From the NCBI RefSeq assembly GCF_001579845.1, contig NZ_CP007440.1:5354029-5418028 (forward strand): 64,000 nucleotides of DNA, read 5' to 3'. Position numbers and translations under genes: made by a program. Below the pieces are notes generated by a model, which saw only the letters and a program-made list of their open reading frames with translations, did not search any database and was not told the origin of the DNA. Below, in pieces: positions 18,375 to 26,262 of this stretch (positions are counted from its first letter, which is position 1; every line of letters begins with the position of its first letter). The DNA is from Rhodoplanes sp. Z2-YC6860. Lineage in GTDB: Bacteria > Pseudomonadota > Alphaproteobacteria > Rhizobiales > Xanthobacteraceae.

Positions 18375-18389
18375 GTTCTTATTTTGTTC
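18375..18389. promoter_or_regulatory. LexA-type SOS box
   Basis: GTTC-TTATTTT-GTTC fits the alphaproteobacterial LexA operator GTTC-N7-GTTC. On the minus strand TTGACG lies upstream, 17 bases before CAAAAT, so the box would overlap the -10 element of a promoter reading into the 41-aa gene, the secreted protein and the M23 gene. Confidence 0.5.
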
Positions 18390-18428
18390 CGATGCACGGA
18401 ATGCGTCAAGTACTCTGCAATATAACGT

Positions 18429-19610
18429 TCATCGGCGCGCCTCGCGCTTGGCGACCAGCACGGCGGCCGCGGTTTTCGGATTGGGATTGTTTCGGAACGC
18501 CGCCTGCGCGTCGAGCACGTGCGCGTCGTCAGCGGCAACGGGCGATCGCGCCACGCCGGGCCGCATCACGGGCGGTGCCGGCGGCGGCGCCCGCTCGGCG
18601 GCGCTCTTCAGCGCCAGGCGGTATTTCGCGGCGTCATACATCATCCGCTGGAATGCCGCGGTGCGCATGACCGGCTGCGACTGAAGGAGCGCCGTGAGCT
18701 CATCGCGGCCGACGCCGTAGTCCCGCTCGGCGATCGCGGCGATCTCCTGCTTAACCCGCGCCACGGTTTCGGGCGGCTCGGACTTCAGGAACCGCTCCAT
18801 CGCGGCGTCGTTCTGCGCGGCGAATTGCTGAAACTGCGCCGCCGTCCGTTGCTGTTGCGCAGCCTGCGCCTGCACCGACGCCGTGTAAAGCTGATGAGTC
18901 TGCGCAAGTTGCGCGCGGAGCTGCTCGTAGCGCGCCGGATTCTGCGCGGCGATCACCTGTAGGGCGCCGCCGATCTGCTGCGCGTTCAGCCCGCGCAACT
19001 CGGGAAAAGAGCCGTAGAGCGCCGACGCCGCCAGCTCGGCGGCCTCGGTCGCGGCCTGGGTGTATTGCTGCCGCGCGGCCTCGGCGCCAGCGACCTCGGC
19101 CTGCAAGGCGTCGCGCACCTTGGGATTCTGCAAGGCGCGCGCGATCTCCGGGTCGATCGCAGGCGGCGTTTCAGGTTGCGGCGCCAGTTCGGATGCTTGC
19201 TCCGTGGCGGCCACCTCGGCCGGCCGATCAATCTGTTCGGCCGTGCCGCGAGCCTCGCCGCGGACCTGATCGATCGCCTGCGCCGACATCTCGTTGATCC
19301 GCGCGTCGAGATCGGCAGCCTCCGCGGCACGAAGCTCGGAGAGATCATGCGCGGCGCGATCGAGCTTCACCGTCTTGTTGCGCTCGATGCCCTCCCCAGC
19401 ACTGTCGCCATCGAGGTGCACATACTTGCGCTCGATCGCAGGCGGATCGTCGTCATCGCGTTCGCGAACGAGTTCGGCCGCGGCCTCACGTGCATTCTCG
19501 AACGCCGGCTTCGGCCGCGGCGCAGCCGCGGCCGCAGGCATCGGCGTATAGCCGAGGCTCCGGTCCACGCTTTCCTGACCGTAGGATTCCTGATCGTGCG
19601 TTTCGTCCAT
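18429..19610 (-). CDS. Long helical, scaffold-like protein of a mobile-element-like operon
   Basis: 393 residues from MDETHDQESYGQE. Acidic N-terminus, then about 250 residues of Ala/Gln-rich helix, likely coiled coil (AQTHQLYTASVQAQAAQQQR), then DYGVGRDELTALLQSQPVM and a disordered, Pro-rich tail ending REARR. The layout resembles phage scaffolding proteins, but no family could be named. Its C-terminus is duplicated at 15669-15735, where the 83-aa gene of the same operon begins. ATG behind GAGAG. Confidence 0.7.
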   Translation of the reverse strand: MDETHDQESYGQESVDRSLGYTPMPAAAAAPRPKPAFENAREAAAELVRERDDDDPPAIERKYVHLDGDSAGEGIERNKTVKLDRAAHDLSELRAAEAADLDARINEMSAQAIDQVRGEARGTAEQIDRPAEVAATEQASELAPQPETPPAIDPEIARALQNPKVRDALQAEVAGAEAARQQYTQAATEAAELAASALYGSFPELRGLNAQQIGGALQVIAAQNPARYEQLRAQLAQTHQLYTASVQAQAAQQQRTAAQFQQFAAQNDAAMERFLKSEPPETVARVKQEIAAIAERDYGVGRDELTALLQSQPVMRTAAFQRMMYDAAKYRLALKSAAERAPPPAPPVMRPGVARSPVAADDAHVLDAQAAFRNNPNPKTAAAVLVAKREARR

Positions 19611-19775
19611 GGGCTCTCTCATCTCGGCAAAGAATCTCGGCGCTTAGCCTCGCAACGCGTGCGGGCTTCATTCCCGCAAGGCGGGAACCGGCATTGCCGG
19701 CTGTTCGCGACGGCATGACGGCGGCCAGCGCGCCGGATCGGGAGGGGACCCCGGCGCGAAACGAATCTCGATTTT

Positions 19776-19841
19776 GGGATGTCGACGCAATTCGAAGCGT
19801 CGCATTTCGCCAACTATTCGTGATTTGCGGAGACGTCAAGC
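19776..19841. repeat. 66-bp direct repeat, left copy
   Basis: Begins GGGATGTCGACGCAATTCG and ends GACGTCAAGC. It matches 21175-21240 at 64 of 66 positions by eye, in the same orientation. Together the copies flank the gene at 19982-21070. Confidence 0.9.
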
Positions 19842-19981
19842 ACAATCAATCGGTCATCTGTCGAGCCGCTTGCCGGCACACGCCTCGGCGTGACGGCGAT
19901 CCTCTGCCCGAGTTGCTTCGACAAGGCATCTTGCAGACCGATCCGTATCGCGCAATTCTGACGTGTATCAGGGGAATCGGA

Positions 19982-21070
19982 ATGGCTATTTGGCGCGTCA
20001 AGGCAGTTCTGGCGGCGGCGTTGGCAAGTCTGGTCGCGACCAGCGCCGCTGCGCGCGGTCCCTACGGTTCGATCAACGTCGGAGCGTGGCAAGGCGGCGC
20101 CTATACCAACGACCAAACCGGCGCGTTCTCCCATTGCGCGGCCGGCGCCAAATATAACAGCGGCATCTTCTTCATCGTCGGCGTCGACAGTGCGATGGGG
20201 TGGACCCTCGGCTTCATCCATCCGGAATGGACGCTGAGCAACGGCCAGGTTTTCCAGGTTGCGTTGACGTTTGACGGCGGGACGCCGTTCAACGTCCAGG
20301 GCGCCGTGACCGGCAACAGCATGGTGCGGGTGCCGATGCCACTCAATTCGGCGCTGATCAACCAGTTCCGCAAAGCGAAATCGATGACGGCTTACACACA
20401 AGGCCGGTTGTTTCAGTTCGACCTGAAGCAGACCTCCGTTTTGCTGCCGGCACTGGTCAATTGCGTGCACACCGTGCAGAAAAGCGGCCTCAACAGCGCT
20501 GGCGACTTCACCGTCAATGTCGCGCCTCGCCACGCCGCGGCGGGCCCTGCCGGCTCAAGCCTCAAGCCTGACTCCGGAGCACCGTCTTCCGCCGAGCTTC
20601 AAATCGAAGCGATCGAGCTTGCGTCGAACTTCATTATGAAAAGCGCGCTCCATGGCGCGAAGGTTTTGAGTCGCGCCGAGACTCCACAGGAGATCGCGGC
20701 CTACGGCGCAGCATGGCGGTCGGAGGAAGCATCCGGCTTCGTGCGGATCGTCCCGGCGCAGCCCAACATCAAAGGGCTCGACGTCGCCGCAGCAGTCGTC
20801 GGCAATGATGCGAAGGGCTGCAAAGGCAAGTTTGCATCGGCGCGCAAGAGCGAACTCGTCGACAGCGACGTGGTGTTTCAAGGCTTCTCCTCCTGCGAGG
20901 ACTCCGACGGCGCCTGGCTTGCCAATTACTTCATCGTGCCCCGCAAGAGAGGCGGCTTCATCCTGTTCTCGGTGCTGTCCAACATGAAGTCCGAGCAGGC
21001 GCGCAATGTGACAAAAGAAGAGAAGATCGGCGATTTCCGCAAAGCAGCTCTGGTCGCCACCGGCCCATAG
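19982..21070 (+). CDS. Secreted protein of unknown function
   Basis: 362 residues; ATG behind GGGGAATC. Signal peptide of about 24 residues (AALASLVATSAAARG). The N-terminal half has an all-beta look with WQGGAYTNDQTGAFSHCAAG and GWTLGFIHPEWTLSNG and a likely disulphide; the C-terminal half contains GCKGKFASARKSE and FSSCEDSDGAW segments. No recognised family. It is the only gene between the two 66-bp direct repeats. Confidence 0.8.
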   Translation: MAIWRVKAVLAAALASLVATSAAARGPYGSINVGAWQGGAYTNDQTGAFSHCAAGAKYNSGIFFIVGVDSAMGWTLGFIHPEWTLSNGQVFQVALTFDGGTPFNVQGAVTGNSMVRVPMPLNSALINQFRKAKSMTAYTQGRLFQFDLKQTSVLLPALVNCVHTVQKSGLNSAGDFTVNVAPRHAAAGPAGSSLKPDSGAPSSAELQIEAIELASNFIMKSALHGAKVLSRAETPQEIAAYGAAWRSEEASGFVRIVPAQPNIKGLDVAAAVVGNDAKGCKGKFASARKSELVDSDVVFQGFSSCEDSDGAWLANYFIVPRKRGGFILFSVLSNMKSEQARNVTKEEKIGDFRKAALVATGP

Positions 21071-21174
21071 CTGAATCCAAATCCTTTCATCCCGCGAAGC
21101 GTGCGCCTTCACTCGCTGGAGTGTTGCGAAGCAACGCTTCTCACTGTGAGGTCAGGACCGCGCGCATCGATTGC

Positions 21175-21240
21175 GGGATGTCGACGCAATTCGGAGCGTC
21201 GCATTTCGCCAACTATTCGTGATTTGCGGAGGCGTCAAGC
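21175..21240. repeat. 66-bp direct repeat, right copy
   Basis: Same as 19776-19841 with two transitions (A to G). It lies about 105 bases after the stop of the secreted protein gene. Confidence 0.9.
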
Positions 21241-21649
21241 GAGAAAATCTGGCGCTCGCTTGCAGCTCTGAATTTCGAATCTCTCAACGAGGCACGTCAG
21301 GTAAAACCCGGCCTGCGACGTTCGAGACGGGTGGCCTCGGCGCCGATTGCGGGCAGCAGCCCACATTCGCAATTCGACAAGAACGAGTCGCCTGCAGCAA
21401 ACACGTCGTCAAAGCGCAACAAATGTGCGGCGTGTGCATATCGGTTGCGCTTGCCTTACGCCAAGCCATCATCGATGTTGAGTCACGTGATGCCAATGCG
21501 GCGACTTTCTATCGTCGTGATTTTTCGCTTATCGGTTGTAGTCTCTTCCCCCTCGCCTGTCGTTGCGCCTTGTGTGACGTGCGACGCATAACGCCGATTT
21601 GCACCGGAGTATTGTTCGATCGTACTGAAACGAGATTGGAGACATCCCC
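21241..21649. other. Intergenic, no gene seen
   Basis: About 400 bases with no open frame that has both a ribosome site and a GC-ending codon pattern. Nothing else recognised. Confidence 0.55.
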
Positions 21650-21844
21650 GTGGATACTCCGAAAACATTTTCAGAAATCTGGAAGGAAGCTCATCGCGAG
21701 CGCAGTGAATATGTCTGGTCGATCATTTCGAGATTGATGGCCTCGCCACGGCGGCAGGCGCCGCAACTCCAGCCCGATCCGGATCTCGATCCGGCGGAGG
21801 CAAGCGCGAAGGTCGATGCTGCAATTCCAACGACGACGCCGTGA
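21650..21844 (+). CDS. Small hypothetical protein
   Basis: 64 residues with a GTG start behind GGAGA. The N-terminal part (FSEIWKEAHRERSEYVWSII) is amphipathic; the C-terminal half is Pro/Asp/Ala-rich. It is followed by two tiny genes on the same strand with short gaps, so the three may share a transcript. No family recognised. Confidence 0.55.
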   Translation: MDTPKTFSEIWKEAHRERSEYVWSIISRLMASPRRQAPQLQPDPDLDPAEASAKVDAAIPTTTP

Positions 21845-21866
21845 ACGGCGCGCAACAGGGGATAGG

Positions 21867-21986
21867 ATGGCTCAGAGAGTGAACCGGCCGCAGACGATCG
21901 CCGAATGGACGCTGTTCGTGGTCTTCTGCGGAAGCCTGCTGACGATGGTTGCGGAAGTCATATGGTGGACCATGCGCGGATACTGA
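21867..21986 (+). CDS. Micro-protein with one membrane segment (39 aa)
   Basis: ATG behind GGGGATAGG. MAQRVNRPQTIAEW precedes a hydrophobic stretch TLFVVFCGSLLTMVAEVIWW and ends TMRGY. One predicted membrane helix. Confidence 0.55.
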   Translation: MAQRVNRPQTIAEWTLFVVFCGSLLTMVAEVIWWTMRGY

Positions 21987-22053
21987 CTCCGATCATTGGC
22001 CCGCATTTTGCGAACGGTTGCAATTGCTCATTGTGCATATTCAGGAAGCTCCC

Positions 22054-22191
22054 ATGGAACGCACCCTTGTCCTCGCCGGTCACGTGACCTTCGCCTTGAT
22101 CGCGGCTTGCCTCCTCGCGCTTGTCACAGTCGCAGCCGAGGTCAGAGTGTCCGGCGGCGACGTTCTCCTGCTCGCAGAAACGCAACGGTAA
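22054..22191 (+). CDS. Micro-protein with one membrane segment (45 aa)
   Basis: ATG behind AGGAAG. The hydrophobic core FALIAACLLALVTVAAEV lies at about residues 13-30, which could be a membrane anchor or signal peptide. Third of the small genes after 21650. Confidence 0.55.
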   Translation: MERTLVLAGHVTFALIAACLLALVTVAAEVRVSGGDVLLLAETQR

Positions 22192-22315
22192 GTCGACAGC
22201 CCTGCCGCGGTCGACGCGGAACCCAGCCCGTCAGGCAAATCCGGACACGCGCGTCTCACCGCTGTCATGCGTCGTCGAAATACTCGCGCATGGGGGTCTC
22301 AAACAGGAGAGCACC

Positions 22316-22525
22316 ATGAGCGACCATGAAATTCACGAGCATCACGAAAAGGCTGCCGAACATCACGAGCATGCCGCCAAACATCACCGTGAGGCGTCGA
22401 AGCATTTCAAGTCCGGCCATCACGAAAAGGCCGCGCATCATTCGAAGATCGCTCATGGCCACAGCCTGCATGCGAGCGAGCATCACGAGCATGCTTCGAA
22501 GAAGCACGCGGAAGAGCATCACTGA
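22316..22525 (+). CDS. Histidine-rich small protein
   Basis: 69 residues, more than one third of them His; ATG behind AGGAGAG. Built from repeats of HHEHA/HHEKA (EHHEKAAEHHEHAAKHHREA), so it should form a single amphipathic helix with ladders of His pairs able to bind metal ions such as nickel, zinc or copper. No signal peptide. Metal storage or buffering is an inference from composition. A terminator follows. Confidence 0.85.
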   Translation: MSDHEIHEHHEKAAEHHEHAAKHHREASKHFKSGHHEKAAHHSKIAHGHSLHASEHHEHASKKHAEEHH

Positions 22526-22553
22526 ATAGCCCGGCCCATTGCCTTCGAAAGGC

Positions 22554-22580
22554 ACTGCCTTCAGGCAGTTTTCTCTTCTT
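22554..22580 (+). terminator. Terminator of the His-rich gene
   Basis: Short stem CTGCC / GGCAG with loop TTCA, then TTTTCTCTTCTT. Confidence 0.75.
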
Positions 22581-22608
22581 GGCCCGAGCCACCGGAGCGG
22601 CTCGGGCC
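22581..22608. terminator. Strong hairpin between convergent genes
   Basis: GGCCCGAGCC / GGCTCGGGCC, a 10-bp perfect stem between the His-rich gene and the 3' end of the porin gene. No long T run on either side, but the position suits a bidirectional transcription stop. Confidence 0.6.
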
Positions 22609-22633
22609 AATTTCATTGCTACCGCCCGCTATC

Positions 22634-24640
22634 CTAGAACTCGGCGTGGAAGCGGCCGGAGAACACCGACACCGGACCGCGGTCGGCGTTGTAGGCCGGG
22701 TTGGCAATGAATTGATAGTCCAACGTCAGCGTCGTCTCCTTGTAGAGACTGATCGCGTAATACGTCTCCAGCACATCTTCCGTGTGGTAGTTGAGCGCGC
22801 CGTCACCGATCAGCACGCCCGCGCCACCGGCCGCGACGAAGGCCTGGAAGCTCGACGAGATCGAGTTGACCGCGCCGGCAATGCCGACCGTATCCTCCGG
22901 TCGCCCCCAGGCCTTGCCCTTGATCGAAAGTCCTCCGGACAAGCTGGCGTTGATATCCGTGAATGCCATGGTCTCGGTCTTGCCGTCATTCCAGCTCCAG
23001 CGCCCGAACAGCCCGATCTGGTCGGTCAAGGATTGCTCGAGGTTGACGACGTAGCCCCACTTCAGGCGGCCCTCGCGCGTCTGGATGATGTCGAGGTTCA
23101 GCGCCGGATTGGCGAGCGTATCACTGAAGCTGCCGGTGAAGGCGCTGTTGACCCAACCGATGGTGCGAAGCTTGCCCGGATGACCGAACAACGTGTAGCG
23201 GCTCTCCAGCTCGACGAGATATTCGCCGCGCGAGAACAAATGCATATCGTAATAATTCGAGTTGGATTCGCTCGGCATCAGCAGATAGCCGGCACGGATG
23301 GCCCAATTCTTCTGATTGAGTTCGACGATCGCGCCCCAGCTGTAGCCGAGTTGATCGGCCGGAAAGTCGAACGCACCGCCCGCCCAGATCGACCAGTTGA
23401 GGAACGTGGTGCGCGGCTCGTCGGCATACGCATTGGTGTCGATGAAGTCCGGCACGAAGATGCGCCCGACCGTGACCGACACACGCGACACGTCGACCTT
23501 GCCGCCCATGTGCACGGTGTCACTCTCGATGTTCTCCTGTTCGCCGCCGAGGCCCCAGGTCTGACGGAGGAATGCGCGCGAGGTGTTATAGTGAGGATAG
23601 GGAAAGCCCGCCTTCTGCGCCTCGCCGTTGGGAAAGCCCGCGACGCCGAGCGTGCCGTTCAGGCCGAAGCCTTGCGCGATCTCAGGCGCGAAAAACAACT
23701 CCCCGCCCTCCCACGGCCGCACCCCGACGAAGGCCGTGGCGCTCGCGGTGTTTTTCGTTTGCGCATTCGGATTGAGACTCTGCGCTCCGGTATAAGCCGC
23801 GCGAAACGCCGAATAGCCTTGCTGGATGTAGGTGGTCTGGCCGTGGATCTGCCACTCGGGCGCGCCGGGCGCGGGCGTCTGCATCGTCGCTGCGGCTTCA
23901 GTGCCGGGCGGACGCAGCTTGTAGTTCAGGCCGAGCCGCACCGACTGGAAATCCTCCGATGACGATTGGAACGTCGTACCGCTCGGGAACGTCAGCCGCG
24001 TGCCGTCGAACCGGTCGTAGAGATATTCGAGGCGTGCGGTCCACATCGGCGCGAAGGCGAATTCGATGCCGCCGCCCGCGCTCCAGCCCGCTTGCATGCG
24101 CAGCACCTTCTCGGGATCTCCGATGAGCTGATCGTTCTGATAGCGCCCGCCCGCCAGCGCGAGGCCGCCCGTCGCATAAAGCAACCATGGGCCGGACACG
24201 ACGCCGGCGCGGCCACGGAAGGTCGAGACAATATCCCACTGTTGCGTAGCGACGCCGTTCGCCGTCGGCACCGCACCGGCGATCGTGTTGGACGCGAAAT
24301 AATTTAGGAACGTGACGTCGGCCTCGACGCCGAGCAGCAGCGAATGCCCGAGCAAATGGTTGTAGCCGGCCTGCGCGCCGCCAATCAGCCCGCTGTAGCG
24401 GCCCTGCTGCGAGGCCGGCACCGCGCCGGGATCGGTCGCCGTCACATCGGCGCTGCCGCCACCGAATCCGACATGACCGCCGAAGTACCAGCCGCTCCAG
24501 TCGTAGGCGAGGATTCGCCTCGCCGCCTTGAACGGTACGGGCGGCGGAATATCGGCCGCGGTTGCGACGCCGTTGGATAAGACATGGAAAGCTGTGATCG
24601 CAAAGGCCGCGCGCATGGTGCGACGCGTGAGCAGAGGCAT
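22634..24640 (-). CDS. Outer membrane barrel (Omp31-like) fused to carbohydrate porin
   Basis: 668 residues from MPLLTRRTMRAAF with a signal peptide. Residues of about 45-265 form an Omp31/Omp25-like barrel (YDWSGWYFGGHVGFGGGSAD, AQAGYNHLLGHSLLLGVEAD, ending VRLGLNYKLRPP). From about 280 an OprB-type carbohydrate porin follows (IHGQTTYIQQGYSAFRA, FAPEIAQGFGLNGTLGVAGF, WGYVVNLEQSLTDQIGLFGR, terminal SVFSGRFHAEF with the final Phe typical of outer membrane proteins). It would insert in the outer membrane and admit sugars. Probably in one unit with DUF2946 (38 bases upstream). Confidence 0.93.
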   Translation of the reverse strand: MPLLTRRTMRAAFAITAFHVLSNGVATAADIPPPVPFKAARRILAYDWSGWYFGGHVGFGGGSADVTATDPGAVPASQQGRYSGLIGGAQAGYNHLLGHSLLLGVEADVTFLNYFASNTIAGAVPTANGVATQQWDIVSTFRGRAGVVSGPWLLYATGGLALAGGRYQNDQLIGDPEKVLRMQAGWSAGGGIEFAFAPMWTARLEYLYDRFDGTRLTFPSGTTFQSSSEDFQSVRLGLNYKLRPPGTEAAATMQTPAPGAPEWQIHGQTTYIQQGYSAFRAAYTGAQSLNPNAQTKNTASATAFVGVRPWEGGELFFAPEIAQGFGLNGTLGVAGFPNGEAQKAGFPYPHYNTSRAFLRQTWGLGGEQENIESDTVHMGGKVDVSRVSVTVGRIFVPDFIDTNAYADEPRTTFLNWSIWAGGAFDFPADQLGYSWGAIVELNQKNWAIRAGYLLMPSESNSNYYDMHLFSRGEYLVELESRYTLFGHPGKLRTIGWVNSAFTGSFSDTLANPALNLDIIQTREGRLKWGYVVNLEQSLTDQIGLFGRWSWNDGKTETMAFTDINASLSGGLSIKGKAWGRPEDTVGIAGAVNSISSSFQAFVAAGGAGVLIGDGALNYHTEDVLETYYAISLYKETTLTLDYQFIANPAYNADRGPVSVFSGRFHAEF

Positions 24641-24677
24641 TTCACCGAACTCTGGCAGGAGCGAAGGGAAAGAGCTG

Positions 24678-25061
24678 CTAACCCGGGAGCCAGAACGCGG
24701 GAGGCGCGCGCGCGTTGAACGATAGCGAAGCAAAAACCGAGGAGAGCGAAGCGGCCGTCGTTATCAGCTCAACCCACCGCGACTGCAACGGCACATCGAG
24801 CTCCGGCACGGCCGGATGGGCAGCGGAAGCCGCAAGCTGAATGAGGACGCAAGCGCCGCAAATCGCATCGTGCGCCGTGTCCGGTGCGGCCGGATCGTCA
24901 GAGCCAGGGAGCCCCGCAGACGAAATGACCATCGCATGATGATCGGCTGTGCCTGCGAACGCGCCGGGATGAAAGTGGAATGCCGCGATGACGATTTGAA
25001 GCGCCAGCGCCGTCAGCGCCAGCCACGAACCGACCCGTTCGCTTCTGCGGAACCAGAACAT
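24678..25061 (-). CDS. DUF2946-like membrane/periplasmic protein
   Basis: 127 residues from MFWFRRSERVGSWL. One N-terminal membrane segment (LALTALALQIVIAAFHFHPG), then a His-containing stretch and AICGACVLIQLAASAA, the Cys pair plus hydrophobic helix that is typical of DUF2946, and a final hydrophobic segment. The family is often linked to metal (copper) handling. Located just before the fused porin gene on the same strand. Confidence 0.75.
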   Translation of the reverse strand: MFWFRRSERVGSWLALTALALQIVIAAFHFHPGAFAGTADHHAMVISSAGLPGSDDPAAPDTAHDAICGACVLIQLAASAAHPAVPELDVPLQSRWVELITTAASLSSVFASLSFNARAPPAFWLPG

Positions 25062-25153
25062 CAGCCACCCGATCCCGCAACCTTCCGGCAGTCTCCGGGA
25101 TGGGTCAAGGGGCTCGGAAGACGTGCCGGTGCAACACAGATACGCGACGGACG

Positions 25154-26173
25154 CTATTTTAAACGTCTCGCTCTTCTCGATCGTGGCAACAGCACGCGAC
25201 GCGCCAGCACGAAGGCACAGTAGGCCATAGCCATCGTGGCGAGGCCCGAACCAACACGCGCCACCTCGCCGCCGATGAGCAGCGCCTCGCGGCCCGCCTC
25301 GCGATCGAACGATCCGTGTGTGCGATGCAGCGCATGGATCGGCGCTTCGAGATTGTCCCGCCGCCACGATCGGGCCGGCCAACGCGTCATTTGTCCTGTG
25401 TAAGCTTTGTAGGATAGCAAGCGGTCGAAGAATCCCGGCAGCGCCATGTTGGCGAAGATGACTTCGAGAGTGCTGCGGGCGATCCAGTATTCGCGCTTGG
25501 GTTTGAGCGACGCTTTGTAGATGGCCTCGGCAATCACCTCCGGCTGCAGCACCGGCGGCACCGGCCGCGGGGCGCGCGGCATGTGCGTGCGCGCCCAGTC
25601 GAACTGCGGCGTGTTGACGGCCGGCAGTTGGATCATCATCAGCTTGATGCGGCTCTTCTGATGGATGAGTTCGGAACGCAGCGCGTCGGTGAAGCCGCGG
25701 ATCGCGAATTTGGCCCCGCAATAGGCCGACTGCAGCGGGATGCCGCGATAAGCCAGCGCCGAGCCGACCTGGATGACGAGGCCGCGATCGTGCGGGCGCA
25801 TGTGCTGCAGCGCCGCCCAGGTGCCGTGCACGCAGCCGAGATAGGTGACCTCGGTGACGCGCTTGAACTCCTCCGGCGTCATATCCTCGACCGGGGAGAA
25901 CACCGTCACCATGGCGTTGTTGATCCAGATATCGATCGGCCCGAGCGCGAGAGCGAACTCTCCCATCGCGGCGGTCACGGCCGCGGCATCCGCCACGTCG
26001 ACCGCTGCTACGGCCGCGGTCCCGCCCAGCGCTTCCACCTCGTCCTTCACGTCGTCGAGCGCACCGCGGTCGCGCGCGATGAGGCCCAGCCGCGCTCCGG
26101 CACGGGCAAATCTGTGGGCGGTGGCGCGGCCGATGCCGGCCGAGGCACCGGTGATGACGACGGTCGGGCTCAT
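25154..26173 (-). CDS. SDR family oxidoreductase with C-terminal membrane extension
   Basis: 339 residues. Cofactor motif TGASAGIG at residues 8-15, NNA in IDIWINNAMVT, catalytic SALAYRGIPLQSAYCGAKFA (YxxxK). About 90 extra C-terminal residues follow the SDR core and include a possible membrane helix (LATMAMAYCAFVLARRVLL). The ATG lies 11 bases after an EcfG-type -10 element, without a ribosome site. Substrate unknown. Confidence 0.9.
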   Translation of the reverse strand: MSPTVVITGASAGIGRATAHRFARAGARLGLIARDRGALDDVKDEVEALGGTAAVAAVDVADAAAVTAAMGEFALALGPIDIWINNAMVTVFSPVEDMTPEEFKRVTEVTYLGCVHGTWAALQHMRPHDRGLVIQVGSALAYRGIPLQSAYCGAKFAIRGFTDALRSELIHQKSRIKLMMIQLPAVNTPQFDWARTHMPRAPRPVPPVLQPEVIAEAIYKASLKPKREYWIARSTLEVIFANMALPGFFDRLLSYKAYTGQMTRWPARSWRRDNLEAPIHALHRTHGSFDREAGREALLIGGEVARVGSGLATMAMAYCAFVLARRVLLPRSRRARRLK

Positions 26174-26183
26174 GCGCGGGTTC

Positions 26184-26209
26184 AACGAAGGCCGACGCCG
26201 CGCGGTTCC
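26184..26209 (-). promoter_or_regulatory. Sigma EcfG (general stress) promoter, 17-base spacer
   Basis: On the minus strand GGAAC-N17-CGTT, with the SDR start codon only ten bases after the -10 word, suggesting a very short or absent leader. Confidence 0.6.
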
Positions 26210-26262
26210 AAGCCCGGACGCTCTATCTCCGCCTCATGCCGGGGAGGACAGCGCCCTCGCCG

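Noticed and set aside
18788-18812. Exact GGAAC-N16-CGTT match on the plus strand
   Set aside because: Lies inside the minus-strand 393-aa gene with no plus-strand gene following; a chance match.
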